The translations under genes and the position numbers were made by a program. A DNA stretch of 64,000 nucleotides from Pleurocapsa minor HA4230-MV1. Lineage in GTDB: Bacteria > Cyanobacteriota > Cyanobacteriia > Cyanobacteriales > Xenococcaceae. This document shows, in pieces, positions 8,963 to 18,641 of the stretch; position 1 is the first letter of the stretch, and each line of letters starts with the position of its first letter. The stretch lies in NCBI GenBank assembly GCA_019359095.1, contig JAHHHZ010000024.1, positions 1 through 64,000 of the forward strand, in the 5' to 3' direction. The notes beneath the pieces are model-generated. The model was not told where the DNA came from, did not search any database, and saw only the letters and a program-made list of their open reading frames with translations.

Positions 8963-10387
8963 ATGTACGAGAAACTTACCCCGCCAACTATCGGTTCCAA
9001 AATCACCTTTAAGGATGGCAAGCCTGTTGTTCCCGATGAGCCGATTATTCCTTTTATTCGTGGCGATGGGACTGGGGTTGATATTTGGCCTGCTACAGAA
9101 ATGGTAATTAATGCTGCGGTAGCCGCTGCTTATGGTGGACAGCGTAAAATTAACTGGTTTAAAGTATATGCAGGAGATGAAGCCTGTGAGCTGTACGGCA
9201 CTTATCAATACCTACCTCAAGATACCCTAGACGCGATTAAAGAATATGGCATAGCTATCAAAGGGCCTTTAACTACCCCTGTAGGTGGGGGAATTCGCTC
9301 TCTAAATGTGGCTTTACGTCAAATGTTTCAGCTTTATGCTTGTGTGCGTCCCTGTCGCTATTATCAAGGCACGCCTTCTCCCCATAAGTATCCTGAAAAA
9401 CTAGAAGTGATTGTCTATCGCGAGAATACAGAAGACATTTACTTAGGAATTGAATGGAAACAAGGAGACGAAATTGGCAAGAAGCTGATTGACCTTCTAA
9501 ATCAGGAGCTAATCCCCAGCACTCCCGAACATGGTACAAAACAAATTCCTCTAGATGCGGGAATCGGCATTAAACCCATTAGTAAAACTGCTTCTCAGCG
9601 TTTAGTTAGAAAAGCCATTCAACATGCATTAACTTTAGTGCCAGAAAAACAGCAGGTAACATTAGTTCATAAAGGCAACATTATGAAATATACCGAAGGT
9701 GCTTTTCGCGATTGGGGTTATGAACTGGTAAAAAGCGAATTTCGTGCTGAGTGCATCATTGAACGAGAATCTTGGATTTTAAGTAACAAAGAGGCTAATG
9801 CTCAACTGACGACGGAAGATAACGCTCGTCAAATAGATCCTGGATATGATGCTTTAACTGCCGAAAAACAAGCCCAAATTTGCCAAGAGGTAGAAGCTGT
9901 TTTAGCTGAGATTTGGGATACTCATGGTAAGGGCCAATGGAAAAATAAGGTGATGGTTAACGATCGCATTGCCGATAGCATCTTTCAGCAAATTCAAACC
10001 CGCCCTGACGAGTATTCGATCTTGGCAACGATGAATCTTAATGGGGACTATCTTTCTGATGCAGCAGCAGCAATCGTCGGTGGCTTAGGGATGAGTCCTG
10101 GGGCAAATATTGGTGACACCTGTGCTATTTTTGAAGCTACCCACGGCACAGCACCCAAACATGCAGGACTAGATCGGATTAATCCTGGTTCGGTTATTCT
10201 TTCAGGAGTCATGATGCTGGAGTTTATGGGTTGGCAAGAAGCTGCGGATCTGATCCAAACTGGCTTAGCTAAGGCGATCGCCAATCGAGAAGTAACTTAT
10301 GATCTCGCGCGGTTAATGTCTCCTGCGGTAGATCCTCCTTTAAAATGTTCCGAGTTTGCTCAAGCAATTATCCAACACTTTGCTTAA
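8963..10387 (+). CDS. icd: NADP-dependent isocitrate dehydrogenase
   Basis: 474 aa, matching the cyanobacterial Icd length. It oxidatively decarboxylates isocitrate to 2-oxoglutarate, the carbon skeleton for ammonia assimilation. Seen: [16 protein letters not shown] at the N-terminus, the substrate-binding [40 protein letters not shown]-like [55 protein letters not shown] and [14 protein letters not shown]. The ATG at 8963 gives the usual N-terminal MYEKLTPP. NtcA control of icd is known in other cyanobacteria, but I found no clear GTA-N8-TAC site in the 225 bp upstream. Confidence 0.97.
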   Translation: MYEKLTPPTIGSKITFKDGKPVVPDEPIIPFIRGDGTGVDIWPATEMVINAAVAAAYGGQRKINWFKVYAGDEACELYGTYQYLPQDTLDAIKEYGIAIKGPLTTPVGGGIRSLNVALRQMFQLYACVRPCRYYQGTPSPHKYPEKLEVIVYRENTEDIYLGIEWKQGDEIGKKLIDLLNQELIPSTPEHGTKQIPLDAGIGIKPISKTASQRLVRKAIQHALTLVPEKQQVTLVHKGNIMKYTEGAFRDWGYELVKSEFRAECIIERESWILSNKEANAQLTTEDNARQIDPGYDALTAEKQAQICQEVEAVLAEIWDTHGKGQWKNKVMVNDRIADSIFQQIQTRPDEYSILATMNLNGDYLSDAAAAIVGGLGMSPGANIGDTCAIFEATHGTAPKHAGLDRINPGSVILSGVMMLEFMGWQEAADLIQTGLAKAIANREVTYDLARLMSPAVDPPLKCSEFAQAIIQHFA

Positions 10388-10614
10388 GTCTAATTAATTC
10401 AATCCATCGCCCTCTCTCGCGGTCAAAGCAAAATCATAGTTTGTGGTTTTTGCTGCGATCGCCTTAATAGTTTAGATGTATAAGCTACTTCACGATAACT
10501 TTAGGATACATGCAGTATTATGTTTCTAAGCAAAAATAAGTTGTTTAAAATAAATTATTGTTACAAATCTTTTCCCTCGATCAAAATACCTGAGATTGTG
10601 GCACTAATAAACTC

Positions 10615-11343
10615 ATGAGTACAAATCTTCTCGAAGTAAATAATGTCCATGCGGGATACGTCAAAGATCTCAATATTTTGCAAGGCATAAATTTTCGGAT
10701 TGCTCCTGGAGAATTAGTTGCTGTTATTGGCCCTAACGGAGCAGGTAAATCTACTTTAGCCAAAGCTATTTTTGGTTTGCTGACTCCACAACAGGGAGAA
10801 ATTATCTTCAAAGGCAAAAATATTGTGGGACTTAAATCAGACAAAATTGTCAAACAGGGAATGTGCTATGTACCCCAAATTACCAATGTTTTTGCTTCAT
10901 TATCCATAGAAGAAAACCTGGAAATGGGAGCTTTTATTCGTAGTGGCTCACTCGATTCTCTTAAGCAAAAAATTTATACCATGTTTCCTAGATTAGGTTC
11001 TCGTCGTCGTCAAAAGGCGGGAACTTTATCGGGAGGAGAACGGCAGATGTTAGCCATGGGCAAAGCATTGATGCTAGAACCTGACTTACTGTTACTTGAC
11101 GAACCTTCTGCTGCTTTATCTCCGCTCTTAGTTAACTCAGTTTTAGAACAAGTAAAAGCAATTAACCAAACAGGGACGGCAATTGTTTTAGTAGAACAAA
11201 ATGCTAAGAAAGCTTTGGCAATGGCAGATCGCGCTTACGTACTAGAAAATGGTTGCGATCGCTTTGAAGGCAAAGGTATCGACCTGTTAAATGATCCCAA
11301 GGTAGGCTCACTATATCTGGGTGCAGCTTTTAAGTCCGACTAA
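10615..11343 (+). CDS. natE: Branched-chain/neutral amino acid ABC transporter ATP-binding protein (NatE/LivF type)
   Basis: 242 aa single ATPase domain. Seen: Walker A GPNGAGKSTLAKA (about 40-50), Q-loop in VPQITNVFASLSIEENLEMG, signature LSGGERQMLAMGKALM, Walker B LLLLDEPSAAL and the switch histidine replaced by Gln in VEQNAKKAL, as is normal for LivF-type ATPases. Known: in cyanobacteria NatA/NatE power the N-I neutral amino acid permease with NatB, NatC and NatD. No partner subunits lie next to it, so the gene is orphaned here, as natE is in other cyanobacterial genomes. LivF or UrtE naming is possible; NatE is the best match. Confidence 0.82.
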   Translation: MSTNLLEVNNVHAGYVKDLNILQGINFRIAPGELVAVIGPNGAGKSTLAKAIFGLLTPQQGEIIFKGKNIVGLKSDKIVKQGMCYVPQITNVFASLSIEENLEMGAFIRSGSLDSLKQKIYTMFPRLGSRRRQKAGTLSGGERQMLAMGKALMLEPDLLLLDEPSAALSPLLVNSVLEQVKAINQTGTAIVLVEQNAKKALAMADRAYVLENGCDRFEGKGIDLLNDPKVGSLYLGAAFKSD

Positions 11344-11546
11344 TAGCTATTGACTGAGAGCTTTGATCATCATTGAGTTTAGCGTCAGATTAATTTAAAA
11401 TGATCTAGAGTGGCGCAATGAAAGTTTATATATTTTTATATCGTTGCTGAAAAACGGCAGATACTTCCCAGGTATTATAGGTAATGGCTTACGGGACGTG
11501 CCAAAACTTTTTATAGATTTGATTTAGTTAAACTTTAGGAGAAAAA

Positions 11547-11687
11547 ATGGATTTTGTAACCAACATTTTTAGTGCTATTGGCGGTATTAACTTTACCGTA
11601 ATTTTTCAACTACTATGTCTGGCTTTGATTGTAATTTCAGGCCCAGTAGTAATATTTTTGCTAGCTTTACGTGGTGGCGATCTCTAA
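11547..11687 (+). CDS. psb30: Photosystem II protein Psb30 (Ycf12)
   Basis: 46 codons too short for most gene callers. It has one transmembrane helix (FTVIFQLLCLALIVISGPVV) and the family-typical end IFLLALRGGDL. The pattern matches Psb30/Ycf12, a peripheral one-helix subunit of the PSII core near cytochrome b559 and PsbZ. An AGGAG ribosome-binding site lies just before the ATG at 11547. A good terminator-like hairpin follows 36 bp after the stop, so it is probably a single-gene transcript. It is unlinked to psbB in this window. Confidence 0.9.
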   Translation: MDFVTNIFSAIGGINFTVIFQLLCLALIVISGPVVIFLLALRGGDL

Positions 11688-11722
11688 AGAAATTTTTATA
11701 ATATTTGATCTTGTTTGTCATG

Positions 11723-11754
11723 CTGCTCTTTTGGCTTTACCAGAGAGCAGTTTT
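11723..11754 (+). terminator. Intrinsic terminator after psb30
   Basis: A perfect 7-bp stem CTGCTCT (11723-11729) / AGAGCAG (11744-11750) with a 14-nt loop, followed by TTTT. It lies 36 bp past the psb30 stop and before the DUF3293 gene. Confidence 0.55.
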
Positions 11755-11793
11755 GCTCATGGCTGTTCCAGAACAATTTCAATTTAAGATTGA

Positions 11794-12234
11794 ATGGACG
11801 ATCGAGCAAAATTAGCCCAAGCTGAAATTGCCGCTTTAAGAGTAGCTTATGAGCAGGCGATATACGAAGTTTATGATGGTCAAGAAACTATCCAGATCAA
11901 TATTGGTCAAAATTGTCCGCCATTAGACTCCTTGATTGCTCAAAGCGATCGCTTTACTTGGGCATTAATTACCGCTGCCAATCCCTATTCACAGCCTCTC
12001 TCAGCGCGAGAAAATCAGCGACGCGATCAGAGATTAAGCAAATATCTAAAAGGGTTACAATTGCCTTTAATTCCCGCTATGGGTAAAGATCCAACTGGGG
12101 TCTGGACTCCAGAACCAAGCTGGTTAATTTTAGGTATTACTCGCCCCCAGGCAATCGCTATCGGTCAAAAATTTGAGCAGAATGCCATTGTTTATGGCGA
12201 GTTGAACCAAGCAGCCGAGCTTCAATGGCTCTAA
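11794..12234 (+). CDS. DUF3293 domain-containing protein
   Basis: 146 aa soluble protein. The core matches the DUF3293 pattern: an ALITAANPYSQPLS strand-turn, a charged helix with NQRRDQRLSKYL, then WTPEPSWLILGI and a C-terminal ARELGQ-like helix AIAIGQKFEQNAIVYG. Function of the family is unknown; members are small and widespread in bacteria. It stands alone downstream of psb30, with repeat-rich DNA behind it. Confidence 0.8.
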   Translation: MDDRAKLAQAEIAALRVAYEQAIYEVYDGQETIQINIGQNCPPLDSLIAQSDRFTWALITAANPYSQPLSARENQRRDQRLSKYLKGLQLPLIPAMGKDPTGVWTPEPSWLILGITRPQAIAIGQKFEQNAIVYGELNQAAELQWL

Positions 12235-12542
12235 ATTAACCTCAGTTCGGGTTAAGAACATTAATCGGTGGGCTAGCCCTTCGGGTTCGGCATTCGCTCT
12301 TTGCTGGAAACCAACAAGTCCTAAAGGATTAGCCCTAAAGGATTAGGAGCTTCGCTCCGTCCGCCTGGAGGCGCGTCACCGCGATGCCTCACTATAAGCT
12401 TTTTAGATATTTTCTATTTTCGATGAAATTCTACCCTGAAGGAATAGCAAAAAAAGTTCGGCAACTTAACCATCTAGTTGATCGTCAAAAGAAACATTAC
12501 TATCAACCACTATTAATATCATAAGTTTGTTACATACCTGAT
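12235..12542. repeat. Intergenic region with CCTAAAGGATTAG repeat mosaic
   Basis: 308 bp without a credible gene. At about 12318-12400 it carries two adjacent copies of CCTAAAGGATTAG, then GGAGCTTCGCTCC (a perfect small palindrome) and GGCGCGTCACCGCGATGCC. The same words recur at 53600-53730, 53785-53850 and 63818-63855, so this is one copy of a dispersed palindromic repeat family. Confidence 0.7.
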
Positions 12543-13394
12543 ATGTTTCAGCAATTATCTAGCTTTTTGCAGCGTTATTATCATCATTTTGTCTACGGAT
12601 TTGTGGCTTTGATCCTTAGCGTTAGTATTAGCCTGCTTAATGTGCAACCTAGTTTCGGTGTTTCTTGGCTTGATTTGATTATTCGTGGGGTTCAAGTTGT
12701 CCAGATCTCCAATATTTCCAAGACTCAAGAAGTAGAGTTAGGCACATCGATTAATCAAGAGTTAATTAACTCTGGTCAAGCAAAAATATACCGTAATCAA
12801 TCAATTAACGATTACATCAATCAGATTGGTCAGCGACTAGCAAAAACTAGTCAGCGGTCAGATATACCTTACACTTTTCAAATAGTTGATGATAATGGCA
12901 TTAATGCTTTTGCCACCATGGGTGGGTATGTCTACGTTAATAAAGGATTAATTGCAGCAGCAGATAATGAGGCAGAATTGGCTAGTGTAATTGGACATGA
13001 AATTGGACATATTGCAGCTCGTCACGGTATCGAACACATGCGTGATAGTGCTGTAGCACAAGGATTACTCTCCGCAGCAGGTTTAGACCGCAGTGATGCT
13101 GTACAAATTGGCGTAGAACTCGCTGTTAGTCGTCCTAATGGTCGCTCTGATGAATTAGAAGCCGATCGCTTTGGTTTAAATAACATGATCAAAGCAAACT
13201 ATGCTCCTGCTGGTATCTTGGGCTTTATGCAAAAATTATTACAAGCAGGTGGCTCTACTCCTAGTTTTTTAAGTACTCATCCCGCTACTTCGGAACGGAT
13301 TAAAATCTTGCAAGAGCAAATTAATCCTCAAACTGCCAATGTAGGAGATGGTTTAGATAGTCGAGCTTATAAAAGTCGCATCAGTTCTTTATAA
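12543..13394 (+). CDS. Periplasmic M48 family metallopeptidase
   Basis: 283 aa. One N-terminal hydrophobic segment (about 16-38) acts as signal peptide or anchor. The zinc site is HEIGH at 152-156 in VIGHEIGHIAARHG, with the third ligand glutamate near 206 in DELEADRFG. This is the Oma1/BepA-like branch of M48, which degrades damaged or misassembled envelope proteins. A C-terminal STHPATSERIKILQ motif is typical. There is no TPR domain, unlike BepA of enterobacteria. The next gene starts within 12 bp, so co-transcription with the aldolase is likely. Confidence 0.9.
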   Translation: MFQQLSSFLQRYYHHFVYGFVALILSVSISLLNVQPSFGVSWLDLIIRGVQVVQISNISKTQEVELGTSINQELINSGQAKIYRNQSINDYINQIGQRLAKTSQRSDIPYTFQIVDDNGINAFATMGGYVYVNKGLIAAADNEAELASVIGHEIGHIAARHGIEHMRDSAVAQGLLSAAGLDRSDAVQIGVELAVSRPNGRSDELEADRFGLNNMIKANYAPAGILGFMQKLLQAGGSTPSFLSTHPATSERIKILQEQINPQTANVGDGLDSRAYKSRISSL

Positions 13395-13403
13395 ATCAAC
13401 AAT

Positions 13404-14057
13404 TTGATGGATGCATGGTTAAAGCTCTTACGCCAACATAAAGCGATCGCTATAATTCGCTGTGATGATTTTAACTTAGCTTACAAAATGGCTCAGGCTG
13501 TAGCAGCAGCGGGAATGAACCTAATTGAAATTACTTGGAATAGCGATCGCCCTGCACAGTTAATTGCTCGACTAAGAAAGGATTTACCCCACTGCACGAT
13601 TGGCACAGGAACTATTCTAGATGTTAACCAGTTAGCTACTGCTGTTGACGCGGGAGCGCAGTTTGCTTTCTCTCCTTGTTTTGATGCTCGACTGCTAGAA
13701 ACTTGCTTATCTCGCTATGCAATTCCTTTTATACCTGGCGTATTTTCCCCTACAGAAGCTGTAAATGCTTGGCAACATGGCGCACAAGCGGTAAAAGTCT
13801 TTCCGATTAAATCTTTAGGTGGTGCGGAGTATGTAAAATGTCTGCAAGGACCTTTAGGTCATATTCCTTTGATTCCTACTGGTGGGGTTACTGTGGAAAA
13901 TGCGGTCAAGATGATTGAAGCTGGAGCGATCGCTGTAGGTATTTCGAGTAATTTGTTTCCGACATCAGCGATCGCCAATCAACAATGGTCACAAATTACT
14001 GAGCGGACTAAAGTTATGCTCGATCAGTTACAAACAACTGAATTAAGTGAATCATAA
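13404..14057 (+). CDS. eda: 2-keto-3-deoxy-6-phosphogluconate / 4-hydroxy-2-oxoglutarate aldolase
   Basis: 217 aa class I aldolase with a TIM-barrel. Seen: the catalytic glutamate in LIEITWNS, GTGTILDVNQLATAVDAGAQFAFSP, PGVFSPTEAVNAWQHGA and the Schiff-base lysine in AVKVFPIKSLGG, then LIPTGGV. In the Entner-Doudoroff route it splits KDPG into pyruvate and glyceraldehyde-3-phosphate; related enzymes act in proline catabolism. No edd or other ED gene is in the window. The start may be the first or second ATG of ATGATGG (one codon apart). It follows the M48 gene by 9 bp. Confidence 0.9.
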   Translation: MMDAWLKLLRQHKAIAIIRCDDFNLAYKMAQAVAAAGMNLIEITWNSDRPAQLIARLRKDLPHCTIGTGTILDVNQLATAVDAGAQFAFSPCFDARLLETCLSRYAIPFIPGVFSPTEAVNAWQHGAQAVKVFPIKSLGGAEYVKCLQGPLGHIPLIPTGGVTVENAVKMIEAGAIAVGISSNLFPTSAIANQQWSQITERTKVMLDQLQTTELSES

Positions 14058-14101
14058 ATCTGTGCGCTCGCCACTGTAAATTAAAACTGTAAATTCCCAC
14101 C

Positions 14102-14641
14102 TCAAGATTTAATCAAAGCGACATCGATGCGAGATTTTTTTGGTTGAGTAATTTCGGCTTTAATATCGGGGCCAAAAAACTTTTCAATTTGCTCATGTCT
14201 TTCCTGCCAATCTTCCAGGGAGAAAAAGGGTGAATAATATTCCATCAGCAGAGTATAAGCACCTTCTCTAGATTGCTCCTGAATACCTGACAAGATCGGT
14301 CTTTCTTCATCTGTAGGGCTAAGACCAAACTTGGCTAAACAATCGTCTAGATGAGCCTCTTGTCCATAACGAAAACGAGTTACATCTTTACGCAGTTGCT
14401 CTTGAGTTGGGGTTGCTTGCGATCGCAATTCTTTCACTTCAGGAGTAGTTGGTTGCGTATAGGGTACTGGCTTTAATTCTGATGCCTTAAGAGCTAAACC
14501 TCCCAATAAAAGGGGAATGCCATAAAAGAACCCTGCTAAATTCAGAGTATTCATCCCCACTGCATAAGCATAAAAGCCAACGATGGTTAAAATTCCTCCT
14601 ACGGTTAAACCAACAGCAGCTAATGGTATTTTTCGCAACAT
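14102..14641 (-). CDS. DUF2854 domain-containing membrane protein
   Basis: 179 aa. Two N-terminal transmembrane helices form a hairpin (about 8-27 and 33-50), followed by a soluble domain with RFRYGQEAHLDDCLAKFGL, LMEYYSPFFSLEDW and a charged C-terminus. It matches the DUF2854 family found in cyanobacteria and plastid-bearing plants, where it is thylakoid or chloroplast associated. No reaction is known. It is divergent from the 59-aa gene that follows. Confidence 0.85.
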   Translation of the reverse strand: MLRKIPLAAVGLTVGGILTIVGFYAYAVGMNTLNLAGFFYGIPLLLGGLALKASELKPVPYTQPTTPEVKELRSQATPTQEQLRKDVTRFRYGQEAHLDDCLAKFGLSPTDEERPILSGIQEQSREGAYTLLMEYYSPFFSLEDWQERHEQIEKFFGPDIKAEITQPKKSRIDVALIKS

Positions 14642-14721
14642 ATTTAAAAAATTGTTTATATTTATCGATATTGTCTATTCTAGAGCTAATGGATACTTGA
14701 AAAAAATAAAATTATCAGATT

Positions 14722-14901
14722 ATGGACAAAGCAGATATTAAAGCCCGAATCGCTCAAATGAACTCAAAACGCGATTCTTTAGTGGAACTTTTGGAAAGAC
14801 CAAACTTGGGAACATTAAGAATCGATGTCGATCAAGCTTTAGAAGAACTAGATGAATTGATTGAAGAATTTAATGAAACTTTTCCCGAAGAAAAGGTTTA
14901 A
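14722..14901 (+). CDS. Small conserved-looking acidic helical protein
   Basis: 59 aa, below many gene-caller cut-offs. The sequence is almost wholly helical and acidic: MDKADIKARIAQMNSKRD, then LRIDVDQALEELDELIEEF. I recall similar short proteins in cyanobacterial genomes but have no function for them. It starts 80 bp from the divergent DUF2854 gene and ends 35 bp before the GNAT gene on the same strand. The heptad-like LEELDELIEEF suggests dimerisation. Codon use resembles its neighbours. Confidence 0.6.
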   Translation: MDKADIKARIAQMNSKRDSLVELLERPNLGTLRIDVDQALEELDELIEEFNETFPEEKV

Positions 14902-14936
14902 TCTGTTTTAGTGGCGGTAGAGTTAACTATCGATTA

Positions 14937-15389
14937 ATGTCAATGGAAATTTATCAAGCAACTATAGAACAATTAGATCATGTTGCTTTTCTCTTCAATC
15001 AATATCGTATCTTCTACCGCCAAGCAGGAGATTTAGAGTCCGCCCAAAAATTTATTCGACAACGTTTACAGCAGCAGGATGCAGTTATCTTGCTAGCGAT
15101 GGAAAATGAGCAACCTGTTGGCTATACTCAGCTATTTCCTTCTTGGTCTTCTATCTCGATGCAGCGAGTCTGGATTCTCAATGATTTGTTTGTGCTGAGT
15201 GAAAAGAGAAATCAGGGCATCGCTAAAGCTTTAATGAACAAGGCTAAAGATCATGCTACATCAACCAATGCGGTACGGATGATCTTGGCAACGGAAGCAA
15301 CCAACAAAATAGGTCAAAATCTTTACGAATCCATGGGTTATCGCCAGTTTGATGATTTTTATCACTATGTACTGTCGATTGACCCTTAG
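14937..15389 (+). CDS. GNAT family N-acetyltransferase
   Basis: 150 aa, one GNAT domain. Seen: N-terminal helices with DHVAFLFNQYRIFYRQ, the acetyl-CoA pyrophosphate-binding motif A as EKRNQGIAKALMNKAKDHA (R/Q-x-x-G-x-A form), and the C-terminal motif ILATEATNKIGQNLYESMGY. Substrate unknown. The second ATG (14943) is an equally good start. It may be co-transcribed with the 59-aa gene 35 bp upstream. Confidence 0.88.
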   Translation: MSMEIYQATIEQLDHVAFLFNQYRIFYRQAGDLESAQKFIRQRLQQQDAVILLAMENEQPVGYTQLFPSWSSISMQRVWILNDLFVLSEKRNQGIAKALMNKAKDHATSTNAVRMILATEATNKIGQNLYESMGYRQFDDFYHYVLSIDP

Positions 15390-15528
15390 TTTTCTGCTCA
15401 ATTGCTGTATATTTGGGCAAATAGTCACTAAACTATTAGAGGAAAACTAATCAAACTTGGATATTACAACCTACAAAGTGCCAATTTTTGCTAACTTCAG
15501 ACTTAAGAAATGAATAACTATTGGCACA

Positions 15529-15855
15529 GTGAAATACTTTTTTCTGAGTGATGGCTGGACTTACGATCGGGTTTGGGAATTTGGCGGATTGTGGGATCAA
15601 GTTGATTGGGGACGCAAACCCGAAATTAAACCTCTTAATTGTGGAATCTTGCAGCAGCAAGAGATTCTCTGGCTTTATGCAGTGGAAGATGAGGTGATCA
15701 TGGTCGAAGTAAAGCCCAAACAAGACCTTCAGGGATCTAACATTGGACAGGTAGTACTTAAAAGATTAATTAGCGCCGAACAGGTAATTGAAATCTTGCA
15801 CCAGGCTGAATCAGTTTTTAATGCCACAACGGGCAGTATAGCTACTCAATCATAA
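15529..15855 (+). CDS. Hypothetical protein upstream of psbB
   Basis: 108 aa read from a GTG at 15529. Seen: an aromatic-rich N-terminal half (FFLSDGWTYDRVWEFGGLWD) and a charged C-terminal half with a helix SAEQVIEILHQAE. No transmembrane segment or signal peptide. No ATG lies near the natural start, and no strong ribosome-binding site is seen. I do not recognise the family; it looks like a real compact soluble protein. It lies 308 bp before psbB on the same strand. Confidence 0.6.
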   Translation: MKYFFLSDGWTYDRVWEFGGLWDQVDWGRKPEIKPLNCGILQQQEILWLYAVEDEVIMVEVKPKQDLQGSNIGQVVLKRLISAEQVIEILHQAESVFNATTGSIATQS

Positions 15856-16163
15856 ATAAAGAATGGTAATCTTGTAACAAAATTTAACTTTTGTCGATAA
15901 CATGAGATAAATCTTGCAATAGTTTCTAACAATAGTTACACTTCTTTAAATAGCAGTAATTTCCAGGAACTCCTGAATTAGCAATTAGCCCAATTTTTAC
16001 AACCACTACTAGTAGATTTTCTGTAGAAAGGTACTGATTGTGGCGAACATACAAATTACAAAATAAGAGTCAACTTTAGCATTACTATCTTAGTTAGTGA
16101 TGTTGACCAATATTATTTGGTCTTACTAAACAAATTATTTAATCAATAGGAGGGGCGTAGTCT
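15856..16163 (+). promoter_or_regulatory. psbB upstream/leader region with hairpin and strong ribosome-binding site
   Basis: 308 bp with no gene. Close to psbB lies a perfect 6-bp inverted repeat GACCAA/TTGGTC (16105-16122) with a 6-nt loop. The ribosome-binding site AGGAGGGG (16148-16155) is 8 nt from the ATG and is unusually strong for this window. The region should hold the psbB promoter; no specific -35/-10 pair can be chosen with confidence. Confidence 0.5.
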
Positions 16164-17696
16164 ATGGGACTACCTTGGTATCGAGTTCATACAGTCGTCC
16201 TGAATGATCCAGGCAGACTAATATCAGTCCACTTAATGCACACTGCTTTAGTAGCAGGTTGGGCAGGTTCAATGGCTTTATTTGAGCTAGCAACCTTTGA
16301 CCCTAGCGATGCTGTCTTAAATCCCATGTGGCGACAAGGTATGTTTGTACTGCCTTTCATGGCCCGTTTGGGTGTTGACACCTCTTGGGGTGGTTGGAGT
16401 GTGACTGGTGAAACTGGTGCAAGTGCTGGTTTTTGGTCGTTTGAAGGTGTAGCGATCGCTCACATCGTGCTTTCTGGCTTACTGTTCTTAGCAGCAGTAT
16501 GGCATTGGGTATATTGGGATTTAGAATTATTTGTCGATCCTCGTACTGGTCAGCCAGCTTTGGATTTACCAAAAATGTTTGGGATTCATTTATTCTTATC
16601 TGGTCTACTTTGTTTCGGTTTTGGAGCCTTCCACCTTACAGGCCTATGGGGCCCTGGAATGTGGGTTTCAGATGCCTATGGCGTGACGGGTCATGTCCAA
16701 GGTGTTGCGCCAGAATGGGGCCCAGCAGGGTTTAATCCCTTTAATCCTGGCGGTGTTGTAGCTCACCATATTGCTGCTGGTGTAGTTGGTATTATTGCTG
16801 GTTTATTCCACCTCAGTGTCCGTCCTCCAGAAAGACTATACAAAGCGTTGAGAATGGGGAACATCGAAACTGTTCTCTCTAGCAGTATTGCTGCGGTTTT
16901 CTTTGCTGCTTTTGTCGTTACAGGAACTATGTGGTACGGTAATGCTACAACTCCTGTAGAATTATTCGGGCCTACTCGTTACCAATGGGATCAGGGTTAT
17001 TTCCAACAAGAAATCCAGCGTCGTGTAGAAACTGCTATGGACGATGGTTTAACTCGTTCCGAAGCTTGGTCGACAATCCCTGAAAAACTAGCCTTTTATG
17101 ACTATGTAGGTAACAGTCCCGCCAAAGGTGGTTTGTTCCGTACAGGCTCAATGGATAGCGGTGATGGTATTGCTCAAGAATGGTTGGGACACGCAGTATT
17201 TACTGATGCTGAAGGTCGTGAATTAAATGTCCGTCGGATGCCTAACTTCTTTGAGACTTTCCCTGTTATTTTGACTGATGCTGATGGCGTCGTTCGCGCC
17301 GATATTCCTTTCCGTCGTGCAGAATCTAAACTCAGTGTTGAACAAAGCGGTGTAAAAGTTGCCTTTTATGGTGGTGCATTGGACGGTCAAACCTTTGATG
17401 ATCCTGCTACTGTTAAAAAATATGCTCGTAAAGCTCAGTTAGGAGAAGCGTTCGATTTTGACACTGAAACTTTAAATTCTGATGGTGTATTCCGCACTAG
17501 TCCTCGTGGTTGGTTTACCTTTGGTCATGCTGTGTTTGCACTCTTCTTTTTCTTTGGTCATATTTGGCATGGTTCTCGTACACTGTACCGAGACGTATTT
17601 GCTGGAGTTGACCCCGACCTAGAAGAAGAACAGGTAGAGTGGGGCTTCTATCAGAAAGTGGGTGATAAATCTACTCGTGCTACAAAAGGAGCATAA
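16164..17696 (+). CDS. psbB: Photosystem II CP47 chlorophyll apoprotein
   Basis: 510 aa, essentially full length for CP47, the core antenna that passes energy to the PSII reaction centre in thylakoids. Seen: [19 protein letters not shown] at the N-terminus, the six helices with chlorophyll-ligand histidines (for example [21 protein letters not shown]), the large lumenal loop between helices V and VI (about residues 257-450), and the C-terminal tail. Strong ribosome-binding site. psbT follows after 155 bp with an intervening hairpin. Lumenal domain and helix arrangement are intact. Confidence 0.99.
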   Translation: MGLPWYRVHTVVLNDPGRLISVHLMHTALVAGWAGSMALFELATFDPSDAVLNPMWRQGMFVLPFMARLGVDTSWGGWSVTGETGASAGFWSFEGVAIAHIVLSGLLFLAAVWHWVYWDLELFVDPRTGQPALDLPKMFGIHLFLSGLLCFGFGAFHLTGLWGPGMWVSDAYGVTGHVQGVAPEWGPAGFNPFNPGGVVAHHIAAGVVGIIAGLFHLSVRPPERLYKALRMGNIETVLSSSIAAVFFAAFVVTGTMWYGNATTPVELFGPTRYQWDQGYFQQEIQRRVETAMDDGLTRSEAWSTIPEKLAFYDYVGNSPAKGGLFRTGSMDSGDGIAQEWLGHAVFTDAEGRELNVRRMPNFFETFPVILTDADGVVRADIPFRRAESKLSVEQSGVKVAFYGGALDGQTFDDPATVKKYARKAQLGEAFDFDTETLNSDGVFRTSPRGWFTFGHAVFALFFFFGHIWHGSRTLYRDVFAGVDPDLEEEQVEWGFYQKVGDKSTRATKGA

Positions 17697-17727
17697 TAGA
17701 GGTTAGCTAGCTGTTTTAAAGCTGAAA

Positions 17728-17772
17728 ATTTCAGGGAAGACAAATTATTTATTTGATCCCCTTCCCTGAAAT
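17728..17772 (+). promoter_or_regulatory. Long perfect hairpin between psbB and psbT
   Basis: Arms ATTTCAGGGAAG (17728-17739) and CTTCCCTGAAAT (17761-17772) are perfectly complementary over 12 bp, with a 21-nt loop. There is no T tract after it, so an mRNA processing or stability element, or partial attenuation between psbB and psbT, is more likely than a plain terminator. Confidence 0.65.
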
Positions 17773-17851
17773 CATTTAGACAAAGTAGCTGAAACAACTT
17801 CAGTTATTTTATTGGTAAAATATTAAGTAAGATACTTTAGGAATTTTAATC

Positions 17852-17947
17852 ATGGAAGCTGTTGCATACATTTTAGTTTTAGCTATGGCAATTTCGGTTC
17901 TTTTCTTTGCGATCGCTTTTCGCGAACCACCCCGCATTGAAAAATAA
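17852..17947 (+). CDS. psbT: Photosystem II protein PsbT
   Basis: 31 aa, the normal PsbT length. One transmembrane helix (AYILVLAMAISVLFFAIAF) ends in the conserved stromal tail FREPPRIEK. PsbT sits at the PSII dimer interface near D1 and helps electron transfer and repair. The position after psbB is the standard cyanobacterial and plastid arrangement. A TTTAGGAATTTT stretch upstream gives a modest ribosome-binding site. Confidence 0.97.
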   Translation: MEAVAYILVLAMAISVLFFAIAFREPPRIEK

Positions 17948-18104
17948 GCTGGCGCAAAACGTTAAGTATTATTAAGAACTCTCCACTTCTGGGTCTTTTT
18001 TAATTATGGTCTGTTGCAAGACAAACTATGATGTTAAAAATGGCTCAGATTTGTTGTTTATAAACACAATTTATTGTCAACAAGCATAATACTTAAAAAA
18101 ATCA

Positions 18105-18641
18105 ATGCACTGCCCCAATTGCCAACATACAGAGAGTAGAGTACTAGAATCTCGTTCTACGGAAAGTGGGCAAAGTATTCGTCGCCGCCGAGAATGTTTA
18201 AATTGTAAACAGCGTTTTACAACTTACGAGAGAATCGAACTAATTCCCATTACCGTGATTAAAAGAGATGGTAGTAGAGAACCTTTTGATCGAGGGAAGT
18301 TGCTACGTGGAGTCTTAAGAGCTTGTGAAAAAACTCAAGTTTCTTATCAAAAAGCGGAAGTAATCATTGATAATATCGAAGCTAAACTCCATCAAAATCC
18401 AGGCAAAGAATTTTGCAGTAGCGAAATTGGGGAATTAGTTTTGCATAATTTACGCTACGAAAACGAAGTAGCCTATATCCGTTTTGCCTCTGTTTATCGA
18501 AAATTTCAGGGAATCAAAGATTTCGTCGAAACTTTAAATCATTTGCAAAATGAAAATGCTCAAGATTCTCATTTTCAAACCTGGAATAATTCTCAAAGTC
18601 CAGGTTCGTCTACAGCAACTGCTAACTGTATTTCTCAATAG
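18105..18641 (+). CDS. nrdR: Transcriptional repressor NrdR
   Basis: 178 aa. N-terminal zinc ribbon with CPNC and CLNCKQRF cysteine pairs (residues 3-34) followed by TTYERIE, and an ATP-cone at about 49-139 ([19 protein letters not shown]). Known: NrdR senses ATP/dATP and represses ribonucleotide reductase genes. The C-terminal 30 residues (Ser/Asn-rich) are a low-complexity extension. No nrd gene or clear NrdR box pair is near. Location after psbB-psbT is seen in other cyanobacteria. Confidence 0.96.
   Translation: MHCPNCQHTESRVLESRSTESGQSIRRRRECLNCKQRFTTYERIELIPITVIKRDGSREPFDRGKLLRGVLRACEKTQVSYQKAEVIIDNIEAKLHQNPGKEFCSSEIGELVLHNLRYENEVAYIRFASVYRKFQGIKDFVETLNHLQNENAQDSHFQTWNNSQSPGSSTATANCISQ

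Noticed and set aside
8883-9208. ORFs on both strands across the icd start
   Set aside because: They overlap the conserved N-terminus of Icd and are out of frame with it.
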